Assembly: GCF_024752305.1 (NCBI RefSeq)
Contig: NZ_JANTHX010000005.1
Span: forward strand, 213,050-277,049
Source: Protaetiibacter mangrovi
Lineage (GTDB): Bacteria; Actinomycetota; Actinomycetes; Actinomycetales; Microbacteriaceae
Length of the DNA: 64,000 nucleotides
Direction: 5' to 3'
A program made the position numbers and the translations under genes. Shown one piece after another: positions 23,922 through 33,500 of this stretch. The number at the start of each line of letters is the position of its first letter. Within the stretch, counting starts at the first letter, position 1. The notes beneath the pieces were generated by a model. The model ran no database searches, was not told the DNA's origin, and saw only the letters and a program-made list of their open reading frames with translations.

Positions 23922-26002
23922 TCGCCGCCCTCCGCCTGGATCGCGGTGATCGCGATGGTGTTCACGATGTCGCGCACGAGCGCGCCGCGCGACAGGTCGT
24001 TGATCGGCTTCGCGAGCCCCTGCAGCACCGGGCCGATGGCGACGGCGCCCGCCGAGCGCTGCACCGCCTTGTAGGTGTTGTTGCCGGTGTTGAGGTCGGG
24101 GAAGACGAAGACGGTCGCCCGGCCCGCCACCTCCGATCCGGGCATCTTCGAGGCGCCCACGGTGGGGTCCGCGGCGGCGTCGTACTGGATCGGCCCCGCC
24201 ACCGGCAGCTCGGGCGCCCGTTCGCGCACCAGCTCGGTCGCAGCGCGCACCCGTTCCACCTCGGCTCCGGATCCGGATTCCCCCGTCGAGTACGACAGCA
24301 TCGCCACCCGCGGGTCGATGCCGAACTGCCGCGCGGTCGCCGCGGACGACACGGCGATGTCGGCGAGCTGCTCGACCGTGGGCTCGGGGATCACCGCGCA
24401 GTCGCCGTAGACCAGCACGCGATCGGCGAGCGCCATGAGGAACACGCTCGACACGACCGAGACGCCGGGCGCGGTCTTGACGATCTCGAACGCCGGGCGG
24501 ATGGTGTGCGCCGTCGTGTGCTTGGCGCCCGACACCATGCCGTCGGCGAGGCCCAGGTGCACCATCATCGTGCCGAAGTACGACACGTCGGTGACGGTGT
24601 CGGCGGCGAGCTCGGGCGAGACGCCCTTGTGGGCGCGCAGTCGCGCGTACTCCTCGGCGAAACGGGGATGCAGCTCGGGGTCGCTCGTCGAGAGGATGCG
24701 GCTGTCGCCGAGGTCGAGGCCGAGCGCGGCGGCGCGGGCCCGCACGGCATCCGGTTCACCGAGGATCGTGAGGGTCGCGATCCGCCGCTTCACGACAATC
24801 GCCGCGGCCTGCAGGATGCGGTCGTCGTCGCCCTCGGGCAGCACGATGTGCTTGGCGGCGGCGCGCGCCCGCTCGACGAGGGTGTGCTCGAAGCGGATGG
24901 GCGTCATCACCCCGCCCGCGGTGGGCAGGCTGAGCAGTCGCACGAGCTCGGCCGCGTCGACGTGCTCGGCGAACAGCGACACGGCGCGGGCGTGCTTGGC
25001 GGGCGAGTCGGCGGCGAGCCTGCTGCGCGCCTGCGTGAGCCGCACCGCCGTCTCGAAGGTGCTGTAGTCGGTGCGCGCGATCGGCAGCGGCGTGCCGAGG
25101 CCGTCGATGAGGCGCTCGATCGCGGGGTCGATCTCGAACCCGCCGTTCAGGATGATGCCGGTGAGGGCGGGGAAGGTCTGCGAGAGCTGCGCCGCCATCG
25201 TGCCGACGAGCACCTCGGAGCGGTCGCCCGGCACCACGACGATGCCGCCCGGGATGAGCCGCGGCAGCACGTTCGGCAGGCTCATGGCCGCGATCGTCGT
25301 GCCCATCACGGGGCGCTCGAGCGCCGCCTCGTCGCCGCGCACGAGTTCGGCATCGGTCGCCTCGAGCACGGTGCGCAGCAGCGGGGCCTGCAGCTCGGCG
25401 TCCTCGGCGATCGCCCACGCGGGCAGTCCGGTCGCGGCGGCGACCCGCGAGGCGATGTCACCCACCCGCGACGGGTCCGCGGGGTTCACGATGGCGGCGA
25501 GCACCTCCGCGTGCTCGGCGTGCAGCTCGTCGAGCGCGATGCGGGCGATCTCGGCGCACTGCTTGGGCGTGCGGGGCTCGTCGCCCTCGGGCTGGCGGCC
25601 CCCCGTCACGAGCACCACGGGTGCGGCGAGGTTGGCGGCGATGCGGCCGTTCGTGGCGAGCTCGGTGGGGCTCCCGACGTCGGTGTAGTCTGAGCCGAGG
25701 ATGAGCACGGCGTCGCAGCGCTCCTCGACGTCGGCGAAGCGCTCCACGATCGTGGTGAGGGCGGCATCCGGGTCGGCGTGCAGCGCGTCGTAGTCGACGC
25801 CGACGCAGTCCTCGTAGCTCTGCCCCGCGCTCGCGTGCTCCACGAGCAACTCCAGGATGAAGTCGCGTTCGGCGTCGGCGCGCACGATGGGGCGGAACAC
25901 CCCGACGCGCGGCACGGATGCGGTGAGGGTCTCGAGCAGCCCGGCCGCGACGGTCGACTTGCCGGTGCGCCCTTCGGCGCTCGTCAGGTAGATGCGGGTC
26001 AC
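23918..26002 (-). CDS. pta: Phosphate acetyltransferase
   Basis: A 694-residue long-form Pta that makes acetyl phosphate from acetyl-CoA. The N-terminus has a BioD-like P-loop domain (TSAEGRTGKSTVAAGLLE). A DRTGG-type middle domain follows. The C-terminal PTA_PTB catalytic domain has VLPEGDDDRIL and ends with NTYKAVQRSAGAVAIGPVLQG. The start is taken as GTG at 26002, with ggggag 6 bases upstream; a neighbouring GTG at 26005 is possible. A frame extending 38 residues further is rejected because it runs into an intergenic palindrome. Confidence 0.94.
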   Translation of the reverse strand: MTRIYLTSAEGRTGKSTVAAGLLETLTASVPRVGVFRPIVRADAERDFILELLVEHASAGQSYEDCVGVDYDALHADPDAALTTIVERFADVEERCDAVLILGSDYTDVGSPTELATNGRIAANLAAPVVLVTGGRQPEGDEPRTPKQCAEIARIALDELHAEHAEVLAAIVNPADPSRVGDIASRVAAATGLPAWAIAEDAELQAPLLRTVLEATDAELVRGDEAALERPVMGTTIAAMSLPNVLPRLIPGGIVVVPGDRSEVLVGTMAAQLSQTFPALTGIILNGGFEIDPAIERLIDGLGTPLPIARTDYSTFETAVRLTQARSRLAADSPAKHARAVSLFAEHVDAAELVRLLSLPTAGGVMTPIRFEHTLVERARAAAKHIVLPEGDDDRILQAAAIVVKRRIATLTILGEPDAVRARAAALGLDLGDSRILSTSDPELHPRFAEEYARLRAHKGVSPELAADTVTDVSYFGTMMVHLGLADGMVSGAKHTTAHTIRPAFEIVKTAPGVSVVSSVFLMALADRVLVYGDCAVIPEPTVEQLADIAVSSAATARQFGIDPRVAMLSYSTGESGSGAEVERVRAATELVRERAPELPVAGPIQYDAAADPTVGASKMPGSEVAGRATVFVFPDLNTGNNTYKAVQRSAGAVAIGPVLQGLAKPINDLSRGALVRDIVNTIAITAIQAEGGE

Positions 26003-26052
26003 CACGTCTCCCCACGCTACGCGCTCACCCGCGTCCCGGGCGGGCCCTTGTG

Positions 26053-26140
26053 CCCACCCCCATTCCGCGAGTAGTCGTATTTCCACCCCAAGAACGGCCG
26101 GGAGAGCCCGAAACACGACTACTCGCGGGGTGGGGGTGGG
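26053..26140. repeat. 88-bp intergenic palindrome between pta and aidB
   Basis: Arms 26053-26078 and 26115-26140 are 26 bp each and pair at 24 of 26 positions. They contain CCGCGAGTAGTCGT and its complement around a 36-bp centre. Both neighbouring genes start near it, pta leftwards and aidB rightwards, so it is not a terminator for either. It may be a mobile palindromic element or a control structure. Confidence 0.75.
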
Positions 26141-26157
26141 GCGGCTAGCGTCAGGAC

Positions 26158-27810
26158 ATGCCGCACGATGTCGTGAACCAGGTGCCGCCGCGGGTCGGGC
26201 TCGACGAGTTCGCCGCGCACGCCGCGCTCGTCGAGGGGGTCGAGCGCTACGACGCGGGGTGGGCGACCGACGAACTGCACCGCGTGGGACGGCACGTCGG
26301 CACTCCGGAGTTCCAGCGGGATGCGGCGCTCGCCAACAGGCAGCCGCCGAAGCTGCACCGGTACGACCGCTACGGGGTGCGGGTCGACGAGGTGGAGTAC
26401 GACGAGTCGTACCACCGGATCATGGCCGCCGACCTCGCCGCGGGCGGTCACACCGCGGCCTTCGCCGAGCCGCGACCTGGGGCCGCGGTCGCCCGCGCCG
26501 CGACCTTCATGCTGTTCGCCCAGGTGGAGCCCGGGCACTGCTGTCCGGTGTCGATGACCCACGCATCCGTGCCCGTGCTGCGCAAGAATGCGGCGATCGC
26601 CGCCGAATGGGTGCCTCGGGTGCTGAGCCGCGGCTACGACCCGGAGCTGCGCGCCGGCAAGACGAGCGCGATCGTCGGCATGTCGATGACCGAGAAGCAG
26701 GGCGGCTCCGACCTGCGCGCCAACCTGACCACCGCCACGCCCGCACCCGGGGAGGGGGAGGGCGTGCACGTGCTCGACGGGCACAAGTGGTTCTGCTCGG
26801 CGCCCGGGTCCGACGCGTTCCTCATGACGGCCCGGATCCCGGAGTCCGCGGGGTCGCCGGGCGGGCTCAGCACCTTCCTGGTGCCGCGCGTGCTCCCCGA
26901 CGGCAGCCGCAACCCGTTCCGCATCGCGCGCCTCAAGGACAAGCTCGGCAACAAGGCGAACGCCTCCGGCGAGCTCGAGCTCGAGGGCACCCGCGCGATC
27001 CTCATCGGCGAGCCCGGGCGCGGCGTTCCGGTGCTCATCGACATGGTGCACCGCACCCGTTTCGACTCGCTGCTCGGCAGCGCCGCCGGCATGCGGCAGG
27101 CGACCGCCGAGGCGCTGTGGCACGCCCGCCACCGCCGGGCCTTCGGCGCGGACCTCGTCGACCAGCCCGTCATGACCGCCGTGCTCGCCGATCTCGCGCT
27201 CGAGACGGAGGCCGCGGTCGCCACCGGTCTGCGGCTCGCCCGCGCCTTCGACGACGACGCCTCCGAGCACGACGTCGCGTTCCGGCGGCTCGCGACGGCG
27301 GTCGCCAAGTACTGGATCTGCAAGCGCGGCCCGGGTCACGCCTATGAGGCCCTCGAGTGCCTCGGGGGCAACGGCTACTCCGAGGACTTCCCGCTCGCGC
27401 TGCGCTACCGCGAGCAGCCGGTCATGGCGATCTGGGAGGGCTCCGGCAACGTCATCGCCCTCGACGTGCTGCGGGCGCTCGCGCGGGAACCGGATGCCGT
27501 CGCCGCGTTCGAGGCGGAGCTCGCGCTCGCCGCGGGCGCCCACCCGGTGTACGACGCCCATCTGGCGGCGACCCGCGACCGCATCCATGCCGTGGCGGGA
27601 ATGGATGCGTCGGAGGCGGCCGCCTCCGCGCGCGGGCTCGTCGGCGACCTGGCCCTGGCGCTCGAGGCGTCGCTGCTGCTGCGCACGGCTCCCGCGGCGG
27701 TGTCGGAGCTCTTCGTCGACGCCCGCCTCGGCGACGGCGCCCGCCACGGGCACCTCTACGGCGACCTGCCGACCGGTCGCGATCTCAGGGCGGTGCTGGC
27801 GCGCAGCTGA
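26158..27810 (+). CDS. aidB: AidB-like acyl-CoA dehydrogenase family protein
   Basis: A 550-residue flavoprotein. The N-terminal stretch NRQPPKLHRYDRYGVRVDEVEYDESYH and the FAD-site motif MSMTEKQGGSDLRANL are characteristic of AidB, the E. coli adaptive-response protein induced by alkylation. The dehydrogenase fold continues with HKWFCSAPGSDAFLMTA and CLGGNGYSED. AidB binds DNA and has weak isovaleryl-CoA dehydrogenase activity; its real task is unsettled. The gene stands alone between the 88-bp palindrome and the cyd operon. Normal family length. Confidence 0.9.
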   Translation: MPHDVVNQVPPRVGLDEFAAHAALVEGVERYDAGWATDELHRVGRHVGTPEFQRDAALANRQPPKLHRYDRYGVRVDEVEYDESYHRIMAADLAAGGHTAAFAEPRPGAAVARAATFMLFAQVEPGHCCPVSMTHASVPVLRKNAAIAAEWVPRVLSRGYDPELRAGKTSAIVGMSMTEKQGGSDLRANLTTATPAPGEGEGVHVLDGHKWFCSAPGSDAFLMTARIPESAGSPGGLSTFLVPRVLPDGSRNPFRIARLKDKLGNKANASGELELEGTRAILIGEPGRGVPVLIDMVHRTRFDSLLGSAAGMRQATAEALWHARHRRAFGADLVDQPVMTAVLADLALETEAAVATGLRLARAFDDDASEHDVAFRRLATAVAKYWICKRGPGHAYEALECLGGNGYSEDFPLALRYREQPVMAIWEGSGNVIALDVLRALAREPDAVAAFEAELALAAGAHPVYDAHLAATRDRIHAVAGMDASEAAASARGLVGDLALALEASLLLRTAPAAVSELFVDARLGDGARHGHLYGDLPTGRDLRAVLARS

Positions 27811-27820
27811 GGCGGGCGCG

Positions 27821-27837
27821 CGGGACCTTGGGCCCTG
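27821..27837. promoter_or_regulatory. Candidate DevR box upstream of cydA
   Basis: CGGGACCTTGGGCCCTG lies 76 bp before the cydA start. The core GGGACCTTGGGCCC is close to the mycobacterial pattern GGGACTTnnGGCCC and to the box at 21912. It suggests that the DevRS pair controls the high-affinity oxidase. Confidence 0.5.
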
Positions 27838-27912
27838 ACACTCCACCTTCCGCAGACGGAAGGTTGTCTCGTGACGGTCGCCGCGGCGGCGACCCCCGGA
27901 GGAGGAGACCCC

Positions 27913-29499
27913 TTGGATCCGCTCGAGATCGCCAGGTGGCAGTTCGGCATCACGACCGTCTACCACTTCATGATGGTTCCGCTGACGCTCGGGCTGGGCC
28001 TGCTCGTCGCGATCCTGCACACCATGTGGGTGCGCACGGGTGACGAGAAGTGGCTCCGGATGACGAAGTTCTGGGGGAAGCTCTACCTCGTCAACTTCAT
28101 CATGGGCGTCGCGACCGGCATCGTGCAGGAGTTCCAGTTCGGCATGGCCTGGAGCGAGTACTCGCGGTTCGTCGGCGACGTGTTCGGCGCCCCGCTCGCG
28201 ATGGAGGGTCTGCTCGCCTTCTTCGTCGAGTCGACCTTCCTCGGGCTGTGGATCTTCGGCTGGAACCGGCTCCCGAAGCGCCTGCACCTCGCGACCCTCT
28301 GGCTCGCGGTCATCGGGTCGTGGATCTCGGCGTACTTCATCCTCGCCGCCAACTCCTGGATGCAGCATCCGGTCGGCGTCGACCTCGTCGATGGCAAGCC
28401 GGTGCTCGTCGACATCGGGGCGGTGCTCACGAACAACACCCTGCTCGCCGCGTTCCCGCACACCATGGCGGGCGCCGTGGCGGTGGCCGGAGGCTTCCTG
28501 CTCGGCATCAGCTGGTACCACCTCTGGCAGCGCCGGCGCGACGGGATCGACACCGTCGACGCGCGCGGACGCGTCGTCGTGGGCGAGGCACCCGAGATCC
28601 CCGGGCGCGACGCGGCCGACCACCGGGTGTGGATCACCTCGCTCCGGATCGGGGCGGTCGTCGCGATCGTCGGCTTCGGCGCGGTCGCCATCACCGGCGA
28701 CATCCAGGGCAAGCTCATGTACGAGCAGCAGCCGCTCAAGATGGCCGCCGCCGAGGCCGCCTGCCACACGGGCACCAGCTTCTCGGTGCTGTCGATCGGC
28801 GAGCTCGGCGCGCAGGACTGCGACAAGGTGACGCCCGTCATCGAGATCCCGGGGCTGCTCTCGTTCCTCGCGAAGGGCGACTTCACGACCGACGTCCCCG
28901 GCATCAACGAGCTCATCCCGCAGTACGAGGAGCAGTACGGCACGAACCTCCCCGACGACGCCCTCTACGGCGACCGGGCAGGACAGGCGATCCAGTACCT
29001 CCCGATCATGGAGGTCACCTACTGGGGCTTCCGCATCATGATCGGCTTCGGGGCGCTCGCGGCGTTCGCCGGCGTCGTCGCCCTCTGGCTCACCCGCAAG
29101 GGAACCGTGCCGACGTCGAAGCCCCTCATGCAGCTCGCGATCTTCGGCATCCTCGCCCCGTTCGGCGCGAACGCGGCGGGATGGATCTTCACCGAGATGG
29201 GCCGGCAGCCGTTCGTGGTCGCCCCGAACCCCAACCCGAGTGGCGTCGACGGGGTGTTCATGTTCACGGCGGCCGCCGTGTCCCCGGGGGTGGACGGCGG
29301 CGAGATCGTGTTCTCGCTCGTCTCGCTCGGCCTCGTGTACCTCGTGCTCATGGTGGTCGAGATCGCGCTCATCGTCCGGTACACCCGGGCGGGCGTCGCC
29401 GGTGTCATGCCCGAGCTGTTCGCCCCGCACGACGACGACACCCCCGATCCGGACGGCGACGCGGGCGACCGCGACGACGTGCTGGCCTTCGCGTACTGA
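27913..29499 (+). CDS. cydA: Cytochrome bd oxidase subunit I
   Basis: A 528-residue quinol oxidase subunit with haems b558, b595 and d, in the membrane. The start is taken as TTG at 27913: ggaggag lies 5 bases upstream and the protein then begins MDPLEIARWQFGITTVYHF, as in other CydA. The GTG at 27871 adds 14 low-complexity residues and has no such site. His18 is the haem ligand matching E. coli His19; a second ligand region is AAFPHTMAGAVAVAGG. About nine membrane spans are visible. It is the first gene of cydA-cydB-cydDC. Confidence 0.94.
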   Translation: MDPLEIARWQFGITTVYHFMMVPLTLGLGLLVAILHTMWVRTGDEKWLRMTKFWGKLYLVNFIMGVATGIVQEFQFGMAWSEYSRFVGDVFGAPLAMEGLLAFFVESTFLGLWIFGWNRLPKRLHLATLWLAVIGSWISAYFILAANSWMQHPVGVDLVDGKPVLVDIGAVLTNNTLLAAFPHTMAGAVAVAGGFLLGISWYHLWQRRRDGIDTVDARGRVVVGEAPEIPGRDAADHRVWITSLRIGAVVAIVGFGAVAITGDIQGKLMYEQQPLKMAAAEAACHTGTSFSVLSIGELGAQDCDKVTPVIEIPGLLSFLAKGDFTTDVPGINELIPQYEEQYGTNLPDDALYGDRAGQAIQYLPIMEVTYWGFRIMIGFGALAAFAGVVALWLTRKGTVPTSKPLMQLAIFGILAPFGANAAGWIFTEMGRQPFVVAPNPNPSGVDGVFMFTAAAVSPGVDGGEIVFSLVSLGLVYLVLMVVEIALIVRYTRAGVAGVMPELFAPHDDDTPDPDGDAGDRDDVLAFAY

Positions 29500-29520
29500 G
29501 CCGGAACAGGAGAAACGGAA

Positions 29521-30570
29521 ATGGACGCTCTGCCCATCGTCTGGTTCGTCGCCATCGCGGTGCTCTGGACCGGCTACATCCTGCTCGAGGGGTTCGACCT
29601 CGGCGTCGGGATGCACATGCTGTTCAGCGCGCGCGACGAGAAGCAGCGCCGCGTGATGCTCAACGCCATCGGCCCGGTCTGGGACGGCAACGAGGTGTGG
29701 CTGCTGACGGCGGGCGCAGGCACCTTCGCCGCCTTCCCGTACTGGTACGCCTCGCTGTTCTCGACGCTGTACATCCCGCTCGTGCTCGTGCTGCTCGGCC
29801 TCATCATGCGGGCGGTCGCCATCGAGTACCGCGGCAAGATCACCGCCCGCCGGTGGACCCGGTTCTGGGACTGGTCGATCGGCCTCGGCTCGGCGGTCGC
29901 CGCGTTCGGCCTCGGAGCGGGCCTCGCCCTCACCACCACCGGTCTGCCGATCGACGCGAACGGCGACCGCGTCGGCGGCCCCTTCGTGTGGCTCACCCCG
30001 GTCGCCGTGCTCGGCGGGCTCGCCCTCGTCGGCTTCTGCCTCGTGCACGGCGCCACCTTCCTCGCGCTCAAGACCGACGGTCCGGTGCGCGAGCGGATGG
30101 GGCGGCTTGTACCGCGCCTCGCCCCGGTCGCGCTGCTGCCGATCGCCGGCTGGGCGATCCTCGTCGAGGTGAACGACGGCAAGGTGCTGAGCTGGGTCCT
30201 GCTGCTGCTGGCCGTCGCGGCGGGGGTCGTGGGCTGGACGATGGCCCGCGGTCGACGCGAGGGCTGGGCGTTCGTCGGCTTCGCCGTCTTCGGCGCCCTC
30301 GGCGCGGCCTCGATCTTCGCGGCGGTGTTCCCGGTGGTGCTGCCCTCGACCATCGATCCGGCCTACGACCTCACCATCTGGAACGCGGCGAGCGGCGCGT
30401 ACACGCTCACCGTGATGACATGGGTGACGGCCGTCGCCCTGCCGTTCGTGCTCGCCTACCAGGCGTGGAGCTATTGGGTGTTCCGCAAGCGGATCGCCCC
30501 GCACCACCTGCCCGAGGCGCACGACGTCGTGCCCGCCGTCCGGGTCGCGGCGGCGCCCGCCGAGCGCTGA
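29521..30570 (+). CDS. cydB: Cytochrome bd oxidase subunit II
   Basis: A 349-residue membrane protein, the haem-free partner of CydA. The N-terminus has the family signature LWTGYILLEGFDLGVGMH (residues 14-31), and GPVWDGNEVWLLTAGAGTFAAFP follows. Eight or so hydrophobic segments are visible. A gga/gaa-rich ribosome site lies in the 21-base gap after cydA. The protein is needed for assembly of the bd oxidase, which works at low oxygen and under NO or sulfide stress. Confidence 0.95.
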   Translation: MDALPIVWFVAIAVLWTGYILLEGFDLGVGMHMLFSARDEKQRRVMLNAIGPVWDGNEVWLLTAGAGTFAAFPYWYASLFSTLYIPLVLVLLGLIMRAVAIEYRGKITARRWTRFWDWSIGLGSAVAAFGLGAGLALTTTGLPIDANGDRVGGPFVWLTPVAVLGGLALVGFCLVHGATFLALKTDGPVRERMGRLVPRLAPVALLPIAGWAILVEVNDGKVLSWVLLLLAVAAGVVGWTMARGRREGWAFVGFAVFGALGAASIFAAVFPVVLPSTIDPAYDLTIWNAASGAYTLTVMTWVTAVALPFVLAYQAWSYWVFRKRIAPHHLPEAHDVVPAVRVAAAPAER

Positions 30571-30571
30571 G

Positions 30572-33500
30572 GTGAGCACGCCCCGCCCCGCCCGTCCGGG
30601 CCCCGAGCTCGGGCCGGGCGGTGCGCGCGCCCTCGTGCCGGTGGCGCTCGCGAGCGTCGTCGGCGCCGTCGGCATCCTGCTGATCGCCGAGTCGGTCGCG
30701 CGGCAGCTGGGGGCGCTCGCGGCGGGAGCCGACCCGGCCGCGTGGCTGCTGCCGGGCGCGGTCGGGGTGGTGCTGCGGGCGGGCGCCGTGTGGGCGCAGG
30801 CGGTGCTGGGGCGCCGGGCGGCGATCCGGGCGAAGTCGCAGCTGCGGCGCGACCTCACGGCGCGCATCGCCGCCGGAGATGCCGCGGGCGGCGGCACCGC
30901 GGTGCTCGCGACCGAGGGCGTCGACGCCCTCGACGACTACTTCGGCGTCGCCGTCCCCGCGACGATCTCGGCCGTCGTCGTGCCGCTCGCCGCCGGCCTG
31001 CGCATCCTCGGGGTCGACCTGCTGTCGGCGGTGGTGCTGGCGTGCACGATCCCGCTCGTGCCCGTGTTCATGGCCCTCATCGGCATGCACACGCGTGAGC
31101 GGGTCGAGCGGGCCACCGACGCCCTGAGCCGTCTCGCGGACCACCTCGTCGAGCTCGCCCGCGGTCTGCCGGTGCTCGTCGGACTCGGACGGCTCGAGGA
31201 GCAGCTCGCCGCGCTCGACGGCATCCAGTCCGACTACCGTCGGCGCACGATGGCGACGCTGCGCACCGCCTTCCTGTCGGCGCTCGCCCTCGAGCTGATC
31301 GCGACCATCTCGGTCGCCGTCGTCGCGGTCTTCCTCGGCATCCGGCTGCTGTCGGGCGAGGTCACGCTCGAGGTCGCGGTGCTCGTGCTGCTGCTCGCGC
31401 CGGAGTGCTTCACGGCGCTGCGCGACGTGGGCACGGCGTTCCACTCCTCGCAGGACGGCCTCTCGGCCCTGCGCCGCGCGCGTGCGCTGCTCGCCGACGG
31501 CCGGATCGGGCCGGTGCCGAGTCCGGGTGCCCCCGGTCTCGACGCCGTGTCGGTGCGGTTCCCGGGGCGCGAGCCGGTGCTCGACGGGCTCTCGCTGCGG
31601 CCCGTGGCGGGCCGGATCACGGCGCTCGCCGGACCGAGCGGCGCCGGCAAGTCCACCGCCCTCGCGGCCCTCGTCGGGGCGCTCCCGGCGGATGCCGTGC
31701 TCACGGGCGTCGTCACGGGCGATCGCGCCCGCACCGCCTACGCGGCGCAGGCGCCCCGCTTCGCCGAGGAGACGCTGCGCGACGAGCTGCTGTTCGCCGG
31801 CGGGGAACCGGATGCGGTGCGCGCCCTCGCGGGGGAGCTCGGACTCGACGCCCTGCTGTGGGCGCCGCTCGCCGAGCTGAGCCCGGGGGAGCAGCGCCGT
31901 GCCGCGGTCGCCCGTGCCCTGGTCCGCGTCGATGCGGGAGCGACGCTGCTCGTGCTCGACGAGCCGACGGCGCACCTCGACGCGGGCTCGGCCGAGCTCG
32001 TGCGCGCCGCCATCCGCGCGCGCGCCGACGGCGTCGCGACGGTGCTCGTCTCGCACGACGCCGCGACGCTGGCGCTCGCGGACGAGGTGGTCGCCCTCGC
32101 CGCTGGTCGAGTGGCCGCGCAGCGGCGTGTCGAGACCCCCGAGCCGACCCGTCTCGACACGCCCGCTGCGCGGACTACTCGACCAGCTGGCACGCCGGAG
32201 GCGCCCGTCTCTCGCCGCACCGGCACCCTCCGCACGGTGCTCGGCTTCGCGACCTGGCGCTGGATCGGCGCCTCCGCGATGGCCGCCCTCGCACTCGGTC
32301 TCGGCCTCGCGCTCACCGCGGTCTCCGGCTGGCTCATCGTCCGCGCTTCCGAGATGCCCGCGATCATGTACCTCCTCGTGGCGATCGTCGGGGTGCGCTT
32401 CTTCGGTCTCGCCCGCCCGGTCGCCCGCTACGCGGAACGGCTGCTCGCGCACGACGCCGTGTTCCGGGCCACCGACGGACTGCGGTTGCGCCTCTGGCGG
32501 CGCCTCGCCGCGCAGGGGCCCGCGATGCGCGGACTGCTCGGGGGAGGGGCCGCGCTCGACGTGCTCGTCACCGAACCCGCCGAGCTGCGGGAGCAGCTGC
32601 CCCGGGTGGTCCCGCCGGTCGCCGCCGGTGCCGTCGCGGTCGTGGGCGTCGGTGTCACCGCAGCCGTCCTCGCCCCGTCGCTCGCGCCGCTCGTCGCGGT
32701 GGTGCTGCTCGCGACCGTCGCGGTGTCGGCGCTCGCCGGTCTCACGGTCGGGCGGCGGGCCGCCGCGGAGCGGGTCGCCCTGCGGTCGGCGATCATCCGC
32801 CGCACCGCCGCGCTCTCGGGCGCCGCCGACGAGCTGCGCGGCTCCGGACTCGTGCCCGCGGTGCTCGCGCGGCTCGAGGAGCTGGATGTGCGGCTCGCGG
32901 CCGTGGAGCGGCGCGGGGCGCTCGCGAGCGGGCTCGGCAGCGCGCTCGCGCTCGCGGGCTGCGCGGGTCTCGCGGTCGCCGTGCCCACCCTGGCGCCGAC
33001 CGCGCTGCCGGTCTCGACGGTCGCGGTGCTGAGCCTGCTCGCCCTCGCCCTCGTCGAGGCGGTGGACGCGGTCGCGGGGGCCGCCCGCCGCATCCCGACC
33101 CTGACCGCCGTGCTGGGGCGGCTCGCGCCCGTGCTCGACGCCCCCGAGGCCCCCGGCGGAGTGCGCGCGCTGCCCGGCCCGGTCGCGCGGATCGAGCTCG
33201 ACGGACTCGGCCGCACCCTCCCCGGGCGCGATGCGCCGCTGTTCGCCGGTGTCGACGCCACCCTCGACAGGGGCGGTCGACTGCGCATCGACGGCCCCTC
33301 GGGGTCGGGCAAGTCCACCCTGCTCGCCCTCATCATGGGCTCGATCGCCCCCGACGCGGGCGCGGTACGCGCGGACGGGGTGCCCGTCGCCGAGCTGGCG
33401 CGCGCGAGCTGGGCGCGTCACGTCGCGTGGTGCCCCCAGGAGGCGCACGTGTTCGACTCGACCGTCCGCGGCAACCTGCTGATCGGCCGCCGCCGCGACG

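Noticed and set aside
26003-26116. 38-residue N-terminal extension of Pta
   Set aside because: It would start inside the 88-bp palindrome. GTG at 26002 has a ribosome site and gives the normal family start.
26053-26140. Palindrome read as a terminator
   Set aside because: Both flanking genes start next to it, so no transcript ends there.
27871-27912. Longer CydA from GTG
   Set aside because: The extra residues are low complexity with no ribosome site, whereas TTG at 27913 has ggaggag and the conserved family start.
26119-30897. Open frame of 1592 codons on the minus strand
   Set aside because: It runs antisense to aidB, cydA and cydB, is very rich in Arg, His, Glu and Gly, and has no domain. 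It is a product of third-position GC bias.
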